Source: Arcobacter venerupis (GTDB lineage: Bacteria > Campylobacterota > Campylobacteria > Campylobacterales > Arcobacteraceae). From it: a stretch of DNA of 64,000 nucleotides. A program made the position numbers and the translations under genes. The notes below the pieces were generated by a model that saw only the letters and a program-made list of their open reading frames with translations, was not told the origin of the DNA and did no database searches. The stretch covers positions 1,550,001 through 1,614,000 of the forward strand of contig NZ_CP053840.1 of assembly GCF_013201665.1 (NCBI RefSeq), read 5' to 3'. This document shows positions 25,027-34,431 of this stretch, in pieces. Positions within the stretch are counted from its first letter, which is position 1. Every line of letters starts with the position of its first letter.

Positions 25027-27238
25027 TTGCTTTATACATATTTCAAAATTATGTAATACAAAAAGAAAAACTGTTGATGAGAGTTGTGTTGTTAAGAAAA
25101 ATAATGAGTTACATATAACATATTGCGAAAATGATACTTTTGAAAAGTTTGAAAATGATTTGAATTCTTTGGCAGGAAGTTCTTCTTTATTTTATTTTTT
25201 TAAGAAGAAATTTTCAACTATTTTTATCTCTATAATTTCTGTTTTTGTTATTTTAATAGCATTTTTATCAGTATCTATTTATGAAGACTTCTTGAAGAAA
25301 ATGATTTTTGAATCGCCTTTTTCTTGGGTTTTTAATGATTATATAGCTTTTAGTTTCGTGTTTATATTTTTTCTTGGATTGTTAGTTATGCCCTCACTTT
25401 TAGATGGTGAGGGAAGTGAATTTAAGAATCTTATATCAAGTTGGTTTAATAAAGATGTTAGAAAAGTAAAGAAATTGAAATTAAGTTTATCTAATTTTGA
25501 TAAAAAAACAATTGTTCATCTTTATAACTTTGATTTAGAAGATTCAAATCATTGGCTTTGGAAAATATATGTAAATGCAGTTTTAAATAGATTTAATGAT
25601 GTTCATTTTTATGTTAGAAATGATAAAGTCCAAAACGTAGCTAAAAGATTAAAAAAGCTAAACATATTAGATATAGAAATAATTAAAGATGAAATTATTT
25701 CTAAAAAGTGTGATGTAGAAATTCTACTTTCTTCAAAAGAGCAAAAATTATATTCGTTATTACAACTTTGTTCAACTACTATATTAAAACAAAGGGATAA
25801 AAAGAATTTTATATCATTAGAACTTTTTGAATATTGTGGGAAGAATTTCATAAAAGAGGAACAAGATTCTAAAAATCAACTTATTTTTGGTTTCCAAAAT
25901 TTTATAAATAGAAGTTTTGATGACTTTAATTTTTTAGCTCAAGAAAAATCTTTACAATTATATTTCACTTCAAATGTAACTTTTAAAGATTTAAGTGAAG
26001 AAGAAAAAAGGTTGGCATATTATCTTAGAAATCATATTGAAGAGTGTGTTTCTACTTTTGAAAATCCAATATCATTTTTGATTTTATATTATTATGTAAA
26101 AGATATAGTTTTAAATCAAAGAAGAACTATAAAAATTTTAGAGAAATTTATAAGTTCTATGAAACACAAAGAACAATATGAATTAGTAAATTTTTATTGG
26201 TTTGAAATTGCAGGTTTTATGTTTGATTTTAATGATGTAAATACTTTTGAAAGTTCAAATAACTCTTATTATAGAAAATTATCTATTGAATCTTTGAATG
26301 ATTTAATCTTTTTATTTGAAAGAAATGGTCATTTTGAACAAGCAATTTTATTAACAAACTATTTATACGAAATAAATCCAAATAAATATGCTTTAAATAT
26401 CTGTTCATTATATGAAAGAATGGGGCAATTTGAACTGGCATATAACAGTTTGCCAAAAACATTAGAAATAGGAAAAAATTCAAAACCTACTGATATTGAA
26501 GTTAGATATTTTCAAAGAAAAGCAGCTTGGATTATTATTAGCCAAAGAAATGAAGAGTTAAAACATGAGGGAATTAAATCTTTAAATAAATTAGAAGAGT
26601 TACTTTTCTCTCATAGTGAAGATAATAATCCTTTATGGTTATGGCACTTTTATAATATAAAAGCTAATTTGGAAGAGTGGAATGAAAACTATGATGAAGC
26701 AATAAAATATTATAAAAAATCCCTTTCAATCCCAACACTCGGTGCTTTTGAATATGGTGGGACTTTTATAAATATGTCTATTTCTTACAGATTTAAATAT
26801 ATTCAAGAAGTTGAGAAAAATACAAAAACTATTGACAAATCTATAAAATTAGGAAGATTAGGGCTTGTTTTAAAACAATCTGTTGGAGATAGAGATGAAA
26901 TGCCAATCGTTTTACACAATTTAGCTTTAAATATTCTATATAAAATTCTATACACTTCAATGGATACAAGTTTATGTAATGAAGTTTTAGAACTTACCAA
27001 AGAGGCTTTAGAAATATTAGATAAAACAAAATCAATAAAAAGATTAGGGATGGTTTTAATAGAAAATTATATTGCAAAATCTTTATTTAAATTAAAAACT
27101 AATGATACTGTTGAAAAACTTGAAAAACATATACCACTTTTAGGTCAAAGTGAGTTGACTCAATTATTAAATATTTATCAAGAGTTTGAAAAAATAAATA
27201 AAATTAAAAAAATAGAATTTTTAGATAAATTAATTTAG
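25013..27238 (+). CDS. Large membrane-anchored TPR-like protein of unknown function
   Basis: 741 residues. Two transmembrane helices near residues 68-90 and 109-130 follow a short cysteine-containing N-terminus; the remaining about 600 residues are soluble. The part after residue 430 is helical with repeat-like units (GHFEQAILLTNYLYEINP, ERMGQFELAYNSLP, WNENYDEAIKYYKKSL) typical of tetratricopeptide repeats, a protein-binding scaffold. The 14-base overlap with the GGCT-like gene implies coupled translation. No enzyme motif is seen. About 200 non-coding bases follow. Confidence 0.7.
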   Translation: MNQNNCFIHISKLCNTKRKTVDESCVVKKNNELHITYCENDTFEKFENDLNSLAGSSSLFYFFKKKFSTIFISIISVFVILIAFLSVSIYEDFLKKMIFESPFSWVFNDYIAFSFVFIFFLGLLVMPSLLDGEGSEFKNLISSWFNKDVRKVKKLKLSLSNFDKKTIVHLYNFDLEDSNHWLWKIYVNAVLNRFNDVHFYVRNDKVQNVAKRLKKLNILDIEIIKDEIISKKCDVEILLSSKEQKLYSLLQLCSTTILKQRDKKNFISLELFEYCGKNFIKEEQDSKNQLIFGFQNFINRSFDDFNFLAQEKSLQLYFTSNVTFKDLSEEEKRLAYYLRNHIEECVSTFENPISFLILYYYVKDIVLNQRRTIKILEKFISSMKHKEQYELVNFYWFEIAGFMFDFNDVNTFESSNNSYYRKLSIESLNDLIFLFERNGHFEQAILLTNYLYEINPNKYALNICSLYERMGQFELAYNSLPKTLEIGKNSKPTDIEVRYFQRKAAWIIISQRNEELKHEGIKSLNKLEELLFSHSEDNNPLWLWHFYNIKANLEEWNENYDEAIKYYKKSLSIPTLGAFEYGGTFINMSISYRFKYIQEVEKNTKTIDKSIKLGRLGLVLKQSVGDRDEMPIVLHNLALNILYKILYTSMDTSLCNEVLELTKEALEILDKTKSIKRLGMVLIENYIAKSLFKLKTNDTVEKLEKHIPLLGQSELTQLLNIYQEFEKINKIKKIEFLDKLI

Positions 27239-27442
27239 AGTTATCGTATATGTGAGGTTTAAAAGCCTTTATTGAGATTTATTGATAAAGGATTGAATTA
27301 AAAAGATTAAATTTTAGATTTGACTAAAAAACTTTCAGATATTATAGATGTGTAATTTTATAAAAATATGAAATGACTTTAAATATGTACAAGTATATAT
27401 TAAATATAAATAAAATAACAAGAGAAAGAATTTGAGGTAAAT

Positions 27443-29533
27443 ATGAATTATAATTGGAAAACTATAGATTTAAATAACGGAACAGTAGAAGAAAAAAGAG
27501 AAGAGATAAAACAATACTTTTTACAAACTTATGAACTAGATGAAAAACTTTTTGATTTATTAAAAGATAAAAAACACATACTAGAACAACCAAATAGATT
27601 AAGACATCCTTTGATATTTTATTTTGGACATACAGCAACATTTTTTATGAATAAACTAAATATATCAAATATTACAACTAAAAGAGTAAATAATACTTTT
27701 GAAGCTTTATTTGCAATTGGTGTAGATGAAATGAGTTGGGATGATTTAAATGATGCAAATTATCAATGGCCTAGTTTCGAAGAGACTAAAGCTTATAGAG
27801 ATGAAGTAAAGGCTTTAGTATTAGAGCTTATTGATACTATTGAGTTTTCTATTCCTATTAATTGGAATTCTCCTATGTGGATTATACTTATGGGAATTGA
27901 GCATGAAAATATTCATATTGAAACATCATCTGTATTATTAAGAGAACTTGATATTAAATATTTAAATGATAAAGAACTATTTGATTACAACAATGAAAGA
28001 AGCCAAACTTATCCTCAAAATGAATTAGTTTTTGTGGAGGGTGGCGAAGTTGTTCTTGAAAAAGACCACAAAAAGCCAGAATTTTATGGTTGGGATAATG
28101 AGTTTGCTTTTCATAAGGCATTTATAAAAGATTTTAAAGCTAGTAAATATCTTGTATCAAATGGAGAGTTTTTAGAATTTGTAAAAGATGCTGGTTACAA
28201 TAAATTACATTATTTTAGTAAAGATGGATTAAAGTGGTTAGACTTTACACAAACAAAAATACCAACATTTTGGATAAAAGAGGGTGATAAATACTATTTA
28301 AGAGAAATAAATAGAGTAGTAGAATTACCACTAAATTATCCTGTTGATATAAATGTTTATGAAGCTGAAGCTTTCTGTAAATATAAAAGTGAGAAATTGG
28401 GCTTTGAAGTTAGACTTCCAAGTGAAGATGAATTTTATAGACTAAATGATTATGTAAAAGCCCAAAATTATGAATCAAATATTGGATTAAAGTACTTTAA
28501 TCAAACACCAGTTGACAAATATTCTATGGGTGATTTTTATGATGTTATTGGAAATGTTTGGCAATGGAGTATAACGCCAATGTATCCACTTGATGGCTTT
28601 GAAACCCATCCTATATATGATGATTTTACAACTCCTACTTTTGATGATAGACATGCACTTATAAAAGGTGGATCGTTTATAAGTTTAGGAAACGAGACTC
28701 TAAGAAGTGCAAGATATGCCTTTAGAAAACACTTTTTTCAACATGCAGGATTTAGATATGTTAAAAGTGATAATGAATATAGAACTAAACTAAATGATAA
28801 TGTATATGAAACAGATGAACAAATTTCTCAATATTGTGAATTTCATTATGGTGAAGAGATTTATGGAGTTAAAAATTTTCCAAAAAATTCTGTTGAAGTT
28901 TTATCGCCGTATTTAAAAGATATTAAAAAAGAAAAAGCCTTAGATTTGGGTTGTAGTGTTGGAAGAAGTTCATTTGAATTAGGAAAAATATTCAATGAAG
29001 TATTAGGAATTGATTTTAGTGCTAATTTTATTAGTGTTGGAATAAAACTTAAAAAATATGATAGTTTAACATATAAAGTAGCAACTGAGGGTGATTTATA
29101 TGAAGAAAAAACTGTTGCATTAAAAGATTTTGACCTTGAAGAAATCAAAGAAAGAGTAACTTTTATGCAAGGTGATGCTTGTAATTTAAAAGAGATGTAT
29201 ACAGCTTACGATTTAATTTTCTGCTCAAATTTAATTGATAGATTGTATTATCCTCAAAAGTTCTTAGATGATATCCCAAATAGAGTAAACAAAGATGGTC
29301 TTTTAGTAATATTAAGTCCATATACTTGGCTTGAAGCATATACTCCTAAAAAGAACTGGTTAGGTGGATTTGTAAGAGATAATAAAGAAGTAAAAACTTT
29401 AGATACTTTAAAAGAGAATTTAAAAGATAGATTTGAACTACTTGATACTATTGATGTTCCTTTTGTGATAAAAGAGACAGCTAGAAAACATCAACATACA
29501 ATTTCACAAATGAGTATTTGGAAAAAAAAATAG
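27443..29533 (+). CDS. ovoA: 5-histidylcysteine sulfoxide synthase / mercaptohistidine methyltransferase (OvoA)
   Basis: 696 residues, the full three-part OvoA layout. Residues about 40-180 are a DinB-like iron domain with HENIHIE giving His154, His158 and Glu160 (H-x3-H-x-E); about 195-450 an FGE-sulfatase domain (DVIGNVWQWSI, KGGSFISLGNE, ARYAFRKHFFQHAGFRYV); about 480-696 a SAM methyltransferase (LDLGCSVGRSSFELG). OvoA couples histidine and cysteine with oxygen and later N-methylates the thiol to make ovothiol A. A GAGG ribosome site precedes the ATG. No separate lyase gene is adjacent. A terminator overlaps its stop codon. Confidence 0.93.
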   Translation: MNYNWKTIDLNNGTVEEKREEIKQYFLQTYELDEKLFDLLKDKKHILEQPNRLRHPLIFYFGHTATFFMNKLNISNITTKRVNNTFEALFAIGVDEMSWDDLNDANYQWPSFEETKAYRDEVKALVLELIDTIEFSIPINWNSPMWIILMGIEHENIHIETSSVLLRELDIKYLNDKELFDYNNERSQTYPQNELVFVEGGEVVLEKDHKKPEFYGWDNEFAFHKAFIKDFKASKYLVSNGEFLEFVKDAGYNKLHYFSKDGLKWLDFTQTKIPTFWIKEGDKYYLREINRVVELPLNYPVDINVYEAEAFCKYKSEKLGFEVRLPSEDEFYRLNDYVKAQNYESNIGLKYFNQTPVDKYSMGDFYDVIGNVWQWSITPMYPLDGFETHPIYDDFTTPTFDDRHALIKGGSFISLGNETLRSARYAFRKHFFQHAGFRYVKSDNEYRTKLNDNVYETDEQISQYCEFHYGEEIYGVKNFPKNSVEVLSPYLKDIKKEKALDLGCSVGRSSFELGKIFNEVLGIDFSANFISVGIKLKKYDSLTYKVATEGDLYEEKTVALKDFDLEEIKERVTFMQGDACNLKEMYTAYDLIFCSNLIDRLYYPQKFLDDIPNRVNKDGLLVILSPYTWLEAYTPKKNWLGGFVRDNKEVKTLDTLKENLKDRFELLDTIDVPFVIKETARKHQHTISQMSIWKKK

Positions 29534-29553
29534 AGAATTTATTCTCTATTTTT
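29526..29553. terminator. Bidirectional intrinsic terminator
   Basis: A 12-base perfect stem (AAAAATAGAGAA / TTCTCTATTTTT) with a 4-base loop overlaps the ovoA stop codon and the end of the convergent minus-strand gene at 29546. Confidence 0.78.
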
Positions 29554-30097
29554 TAGATTGATTTAAAGTAAATAATAGTTTTAATTGTTCGCTAGTACTT
29601 GCAAGTAATAATTGATTTTCTTTTAGAATTGAACCATCTTTTATACTGTTTAAATTCCCTGTAGAATTACTATTTTTTAGCTTTGATTCCTGATTTGAAG
29701 TTAAAGAATTATTTACATCATCAAAACTTATATCTTGAACAGTTCTTCCTGTAGCTTCTTGTTGAGCTAATTTTAAATCTTGTTTAAGTTGGTTAATTTG
29801 GTTTTCAATATCTGAAAGAGAATTATTTCCAGAAGAATTATTCTTTCTTAAGGCTGCTAATTTTTTTAAGATTTCTTCAATATTTTTTAACTCTTCCTCT
29901 GTATATCCAGTTTTTAGAAGTGACATTAAATCTTTAACTAAGCTTTCCGTTGATTGTTTTTCAACTTCTATTGTATTTCCTTCTTTTTTTATTAAAGAGT
30001 CAAAAGAATCTTCTTCTGTGTTTTTAGTGTTTTTTGATGAAAAATTTTCATTTGTACTACTTAATAATGACGGTGATGTTGTTTCTAATATTTGCAT
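29546..30097 (-). CDS. Serine/asparagine-rich soluble protein of unknown function
   Basis: 183 residues, low complexity, rich in Ser, Asn, Lys and Glu with no cysteine and no signal peptide. A heptad-like stretch (YTEEELKNIEEILKKLAAL and IENQINQLKQDLKLAQQEA) predicts coiled coil at about 68-115. The composition resembles the N-terminal part of flagellar hook-length (FliK-like) proteins, but no FliK C-terminal domain is present, so I leave it unnamed. It is divergent from comEC and ends at the terminator shared with ovoA. Confidence 0.62.
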   Translation of the reverse strand: MQILETTSPSLLSSTNENFSSKNTKNTEEDSFDSLIKKEGNTIEVEKQSTESLVKDLMSLLKTGYTEEELKNIEEILKKLAALRKNNSSGNNSLSDIENQINQLKQDLKLAQQEATGRTVQDISFDDVNNSLTSNQESKLKNSNSTGNLNSIKDGSILKENQLLLASTSEQLKLLFTLNQSKK

Positions 30098-30152
30098 AAA
30101 TCTTCCTTTTATAAAAAAGAAAATTGTATCATATTTATGTATAATAATTAGT

Positions 30153-31388
30153 ATGATTATTAAGATAAAATATTATAACAAACAAGTTCTCGCAATACTT
30201 TTTTTACTTTTCATTTTTCTGATAAATCTATCCATTGAATATAATAAATATTTAGATTTGATTGATGAAGAGATTTATGAAACAAAAGTAGAAGTTTTAA
30301 ATATTTATGAAAAACCAACAAAAAAGGTTTTAAGATTAAAAAGTGCTAATTTTGATTTCTTTACAGATATAAAAAAAGATGAAGATATTGTTAAATCTGA
30401 TTTTTTAAACATAGCAATAATTTCTTTTAACATCACTTTTTTAGACTATTTAAAAGGTTTTTATACAAAAACTATTTATTTTGATTATCTAGAAAAACCT
30501 GCAAAATTTAGCGATAAAATCATAAAAAAAATAGATTCAAATCATGAAGATAAGATAATAAAAGAGTTATTTCAAGCTTTATTTTTAGCAATTCCAATTT
30601 CAAAAGAGTTAAGAGATATTTGTACAAATTACAGTATTAGCCATTTAATAGCACTTTCTGGCTTTCATTTAGTTGTTTTATCCTTTGTAATATATTGGAT
30701 GTTTTATTTTCCTTATAATTCTTTTCATCAAAAATATTTCCCTTTTCGAAACAAGAAATATGATTTACTTTTAATTTCGATATTTTTTCTCTTTTGTTAT
30801 TTGCTTTTGACAAATATAGTTCCCTCACTTTTACGAGCTTTTGTAATGTTTGTATTAATGATATTTTTACTTCGCTCAAATATAAAGATAGTTTCTTTTA
30901 TGACTTTGTTATTTACTTTTTTGATAGTTATTGCATTATTTCCAAAATTTTTATTTTCTTTAGGGTTTTGGTTTTCAATTATGGCAGTTTTTTATATATT
31001 TTTATTTGTAAAATATTTTGTAGATTTAAATAAATATTTACAAATTATATTTTTTAATATTTGGATGTTTTTGATTTTTAATCCAATTGTACATTTTTAT
31101 TTTCCACAAACCTCTTATGAACAGTTTTTATCAATAATAATTACAATATTTTTTACTTTATTTTATCCCATTGAAATTTTTGCTCATATTTTTGATTTTG
31201 CTAGTTATTTTGATGGATTTATAAAATATTTTTTATATCATGAAATGTATGTTTATGAAGTTTTTACACCTTTTTATTTTTTTATTGTTTACCTAGGGTC
31301 TTCCCTAGGTTCAATATTTTATAAAAAGGCATTTTATTTATTAAATATTTTGATGATTATATTTAATATTTATTTGTATGTTATATAA
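30153..31388 (+). CDS. comEC: ComEC/Rec2-family DNA uptake channel, short form
   Basis: 411 residues from the ATG at 30153; the longer open frame would start inside the divergent gene. About ten hydrophobic segments follow. The competence-domain signature HLIALSGFHLVVLSF is present at about residue 168, with ALFLAIPISKELRD ahead of it. The usual long ComEC has a metallo-beta-lactamase domain at the C-terminus; it is absent here, as in other Campylobacterota. The protein should carry single-stranded DNA across the inner membrane in natural transformation. Its stop overlaps the end of the convergent transporter gene by 8 bases. Confidence 0.82.
   Translation: MIIKIKYYNKQVLAILFLLFIFLINLSIEYNKYLDLIDEEIYETKVEVLNIYEKPTKKVLRLKSANFDFFTDIKKDEDIVKSDFLNIAIISFNITFLDYLKGFYTKTIYFDYLEKPAKFSDKIIKKIDSNHEDKIIKELFQALFLAIPISKELRDICTNYSISHLIALSGFHLVVLSFVIYWMFYFPYNSFHQKYFPFRNKKYDLLLISIFFLFCYLLLTNIVPSLLRAFVMFVLMIFLLRSNIKIVSFMTLLFTFLIVIALFPKFLFSLGFWFSIMAVFYIFLFVKYFVDLNKYLQIIFFNIWMFLIFNPIVHFYFPQTSYEQFLSIIITIFFTLFYPIEIFAHIFDFASYFDGFIKYFLYHEMYVYEVFTPFYFFIVYLGSSLGSIFYKKAFYLLNILMIIFNIYLYVI
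31291..31310. repeat. Perfect 8-base inverted repeat inside comEC
   Basis: ACCTAGGG, loop TCTT, then CCCTAGGT: a GC-rich hairpin in very AT-rich coding DNA. No T-run follows, so it is not a terminator. Confidence 0.5.
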
Positions 31389-32715
31389 CACCTATTTGAT
31401 TTAAAAATAGTACTATTATTGCTAAAGGAACAAAATATTTAATTAATGAATACCAAATATTAAATACTAATAAGTTTGTGTGTTTAGTAAATATTTTTTC
31501 TAATAATTTTTTATCAACAAAATATCCCAAGAAAATAGATATTATAAATGCAGCTAATGGCATCATAATTGAAGATGTTACATAATCCATCCAATCAAAG
31601 GCGTTTTTATTGAAGAATGTTAACTGCGCACCATATGAACTAGACATTGAAAGTAGTGCAACTATCCCTAAAATATAAAAAATAGATCCACACATAATTG
31701 TGGCTTTTTTTCTTGACATATGAAATCTTTCTATAAAAAACATTAATACAGGTTCTATCATAGAAACAGCAGATGTAATACCCGCAAAAATTAGTGCCAC
31801 AAAAAATGAAACTGCAATTACATTTCCTAATGTTCCCCAATGTTCAAAAATTACTGGTAAAGATATAAATACAAGTCCTGGTCCAGCTGCACTTTTTGCG
31901 CCTGCTTCAAATAAAAATGCAAAAATTATAACACCAGCAATTAATGCAACTATAGTATCAACAAGTGCCACTAAAATAGATGATTTTATGATATTAACAT
32001 CTTTTGATAATGATGCAGAATAAGTAATAATTGTTCCAATACCTAAAGAAAGTGTAAAAAATGCTTGACCAAGTGCTGCTAAAAGAGCATCGGAATTTAT
32101 CTTGCTCCAATCAGCATAAAACATAAATTCAAGTGATTTAGAAAAACTATTTAATGTTAAGGCATAAATAAATAAACCAAATAATATAATGGCTAATAAG
32201 GGCATTAAAATAAGATTTAGTTTTTCAATTCCATCTTTTATACCTTTTAATACAATCCAAATAACTGTTAATGAAACAATTGTATGAAAAAATATTTGAG
32301 AAATAATATCTTTTGAAATAAGATTGTTAAAAGTATTAGCAGCAATTTCTGAACTTGCAGGAAGATCTGAAATTGAGATAAATACATACTTTAAAATCCA
32401 GCCCAATACAACAGAATAGAATGATAAGATGATTAATCCAGCAAAAACCATAAAACTTGCATATTTCCAGTTAGGATTTTTTGATTTTGAAGTAGTTACA
32501 AAAGATGTTGCAACATTTGCTTGAGAATTTTGTCCAATTAAAGACTCCGCAATAAATACAGTTAATCCAATAAATAATATAGCTAGTAAATAGATTATTA
32601 CAAATGCACCACCACCATACTCTCCTGTAATATATGGAAATTTCCATATATTTCCTAAGCCAACTGCAGAACCAGCAGCAGCTAAAATAAAACCAATTCT
32701 TGAGAATCTATTCAA
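31381..32715 (-). CDS. Neurotransmitter:sodium symporter (NSS/SNF) family transporter
   Basis: 444 residues from a TTG start at 32715, which has AAAGGG upstream; the open frame extends 13 codons further with no ribosome site. FSRIGFILAAAGSAVGLGNIWKFPY is the hallmark first helix (the GSAVGLGNIWKFPY stretch binds sodium and substrate), and GGAFVIIYLL follows. About eleven membrane segments fit bacterial LeuT/MhsT-like proteins. It imports an amino acid or similar small molecule with sodium, which the decarboxylase pump at 57.8-61.2 kb can provide. Substrate unknown. Confidence 0.9.
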   Translation of the reverse strand: MNRFSRIGFILAAAGSAVGLGNIWKFPYITGEYGGGAFVIIYLLAILFIGLTVFIAESLIGQNSQANVATSFVTTSKSKNPNWKYASFMVFAGLIILSFYSVVLGWILKYVFISISDLPASSEIAANTFNNLISKDIISQIFFHTIVSLTVIWIVLKGIKDGIEKLNLILMPLLAIILFGLFIYALTLNSFSKSLEFMFYADWSKINSDALLAALGQAFFTLSLGIGTIITYSASLSKDVNIIKSSILVALVDTIVALIAGVIIFAFLFEAGAKSAAGPGLVFISLPVIFEHWGTLGNVIAVSFFVALIFAGITSAVSMIEPVLMFFIERFHMSRKKATIMCGSIFYILGIVALLSMSSSYGAQLTFFNKNAFDWMDYVTSSIMMPLAAFIISIFLGYFVDKKLLEKIFTKHTNLLVFNIWYSLIKYFVPLAIIVLFLNQIGVI

Positions 32716-32777
32716 CGTTACCCTTTGTATAAGAAATAAGTGCAAAGTATACAAAAAATAAAATTAATAAGTAATTG

Positions 32778-32804
32778 AGATTAAATTAATAGGTAATTTA
32801 ATCT
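32778..32804. terminator. AT-rich hairpin between SHOCT gene and transporter
   Basis: An 11-base perfect stem (AGATTAAATTA / TAATTTAATCT) with a 5-base loop right after the SHOCT-protein stop, followed on that strand by T-rich DNA some bases later. A weak terminator is plausible. Confidence 0.4.
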
Positions 32805-32815
32805 CTAATTGTTTT

Positions 32816-33598
32816 TTAAAGTCTTGATAATAGTTCAGATTTTTTAGTATTAAACTCATTATCTGTTAAAATTCCAGCTTTATGTAAAGAGGCAACTTGT
32901 TCAATTAGTTCAATAATTGCTTTTGATGATTCATTTGATACAGAAATTGAAGAATTATTTATTATAGGTTGTGTAATTGGTTCATTTATAGGTTCTATAA
33001 AGTTATTTTTAACTGGTTCAATAAAATTGTTTTGAGTAGTATTGTTCGTTTGATTTGCACCTGAAACAACAGGAAGAGTTGAAACTAAAATTGTTCCATA
33101 TTGACTAGAAAAAGTTAAAGAATCATTTCCTCCTTGTTGTTGTGAAATACCAGATATATTATTGTCTAAAGTATCATAAACAGTTACTTGCCCATTTATA
33201 TCAACTGCTAATCTATTTTGAAATATTGCATATCTTGTACTATTTTGAGCTCCACTACTAAATGGATTTCCAAGTTCTCCTGGCCACCATTGATTACTCT
33301 CTCGTGTTCCTTTTGGCGCCAGTGGAAAGATAATTGTAGTTGCTAAGGCATTTGAAATGTCATTACAAAGATTGTCAACAGTGTTTTTTAAACCATAATT
33401 AAACATGTCTCCAACCATAGTCATTCCACCTCTCATCCATTGTCCTCCACCGCCAAGTTCTGGACAATTAAATTGAGCCATTGAACCACCACCGTTATTC
33501 ACTGCTCCAATCATATAAATAATAGCATTTTGACTTAAATTGTATCTATTCGAGAGGTCATTTACTATATTTTGACCCTCTGTTGTTAGTTTTTGCAT
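32816..33598 (-). CDS. SHOCT-domain protein of unknown function
   Basis: 260 residues. The last 35 residues (IIELIEQVASLHKAGILTDNEFNTKKSELL) are a SHOCT domain, a short helical oligomerisation module. The N-terminal 170 residues have a glycine-rich patch (NNGGGSMAQF, GGGGQWMRGGM) and a repeated aromatic pattern; the middle is low-complexity with repeated NNFIEPVKNNFIEPINEP. No signal peptide. Proteins of this layout are widespread and uncharacterised. It appears to be a single-gene unit. Confidence 0.72.
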   Translation of the reverse strand: MQKLTTEGQNIVNDLSNRYNLSQNAIIYMIGAVNNGGGSMAQFNCPELGGGGQWMRGGMTMVGDMFNYGLKNTVDNLCNDISNALATTIIFPLAPKGTRESNQWWPGELGNPFSSGAQNSTRYAIFQNRLAVDINGQVTVYDTLDNNISGISQQQGGNDSLTFSSQYGTILVSTLPVVSGANQTNNTTQNNFIEPVKNNFIEPINEPITQPIINNSSISVSNESSKAIIELIEQVASLHKAGILTDNEFNTKKSELLSRL

Positions 33599-33676
33599 AT
33601 TGATTCCTTTTACAAATCTTGTAATTTATACAGTTTGTTAAAAGGTATATTTTAGAATTTTGTAGTATTTTTTGAG

Positions 33677-34414
33677 TTATTTTAAAACTTTATCAAGAGT
33701 ATATCTTAAATCTTCATCAAGTTCCATATTACTTCTCATCCAATTTAAGTATCCTGCATCTTCCCTTGCAACGACTTCAACATCTTTTCCTTTATATTTA
33801 CCAAATTTAAAAGTTTGAATAAACACAGGAGTTTTTGTTAAATCTACAAGTTTTTCTATTGGATTATAATCAGGATAGATTTCTCTACACTTTCCTACAA
33901 GTTTAGTTAAAAATAGTTTCATTACAAGCACATCACCAATAGCATCATGAGCTTTTATAGTGATATTATGTTTAGCAGCCTCAGCCTCTTCAATTTTATA
34001 AAGTTCAAGGGCGTATCTTATATATTGAAGTCTGTGGTATGGAAGTTCTGGAAATAGATGTTTTGCGCATCTTAAAGTATCAATTAATTGATATTGATTT
34101 ACAAATCCTTCTTTTTTTATCATTCCCATATCAAAAGAAATATTGTGAGCTATTAGATAATTTTCAGTTGAATTTAACTCTTCAAGTTTTTTATAAAAGT
34201 TTGTTTCAACTGCTTTTGGTTTTCCTACTAATAAATCTGGTGTAATATTGTGAACTTCCATAGCTTCAAGTTTTATTTGAACATCACTTGAACATAATTC
34301 ATCAAAAGCTTCAACTTTACCTTTTTGATCAACAATCATTGCTCCAAATTGGATAACTTTGTCATCTTCTTGGTTTCCAGTTGTTTCTGTATCAAATAGT
34401 ACATAATATGCCAT
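33677..34414 (-). CDS. DEDD-type 3'-5' exonuclease (DnaQ-like) with C-terminal DUF3820-like segment
   Basis: 245 residues. Exonuclease motifs are complete: FDTETTG (Exo I), AHNISFDMG (Exo II) and HDAIGDVLV (Exo III, DEDDh). The last 45 residues, FGKYKGKDVEVVAREDAGYLNWM, match the DUF3820/quorum-like appended module seen on other DnaQ-like exonucleases. It may be an accessory proofreading or repair nuclease rather than the replicative epsilon subunit. It follows queA by 17 bases and closes the tatB-tatC-queA operon. Confidence 0.88.
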   Translation of the reverse strand: MAYYVLFDTETTGNQEDDKVIQFGAMIVDQKGKVEAFDELCSSDVQIKLEAMEVHNITPDLLVGKPKAVETNFYKKLEELNSTENYLIAHNISFDMGMIKKEGFVNQYQLIDTLRCAKHLFPELPYHRLQYIRYALELYKIEEAEAAKHNITIKAHDAIGDVLVMKLFLTKLVGKCREIYPDYNPIEKLVDLTKTPVFIQTFKFGKYKGKDVEVVAREDAGYLNWMRSNMELDEDLRYTLDKVLK

Positions 34415-34431
34415 ATTAATTTATTCCTTTT

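Noticed and set aside
27239-27442. Small RNA or gene between the TPR protein and ovoA
   Set aside because: Only a weak 7-base stem (CCTTTAT/ATAAAGG) and no ORF with a ribosome site; most likely the ovoA leader and promoter region.
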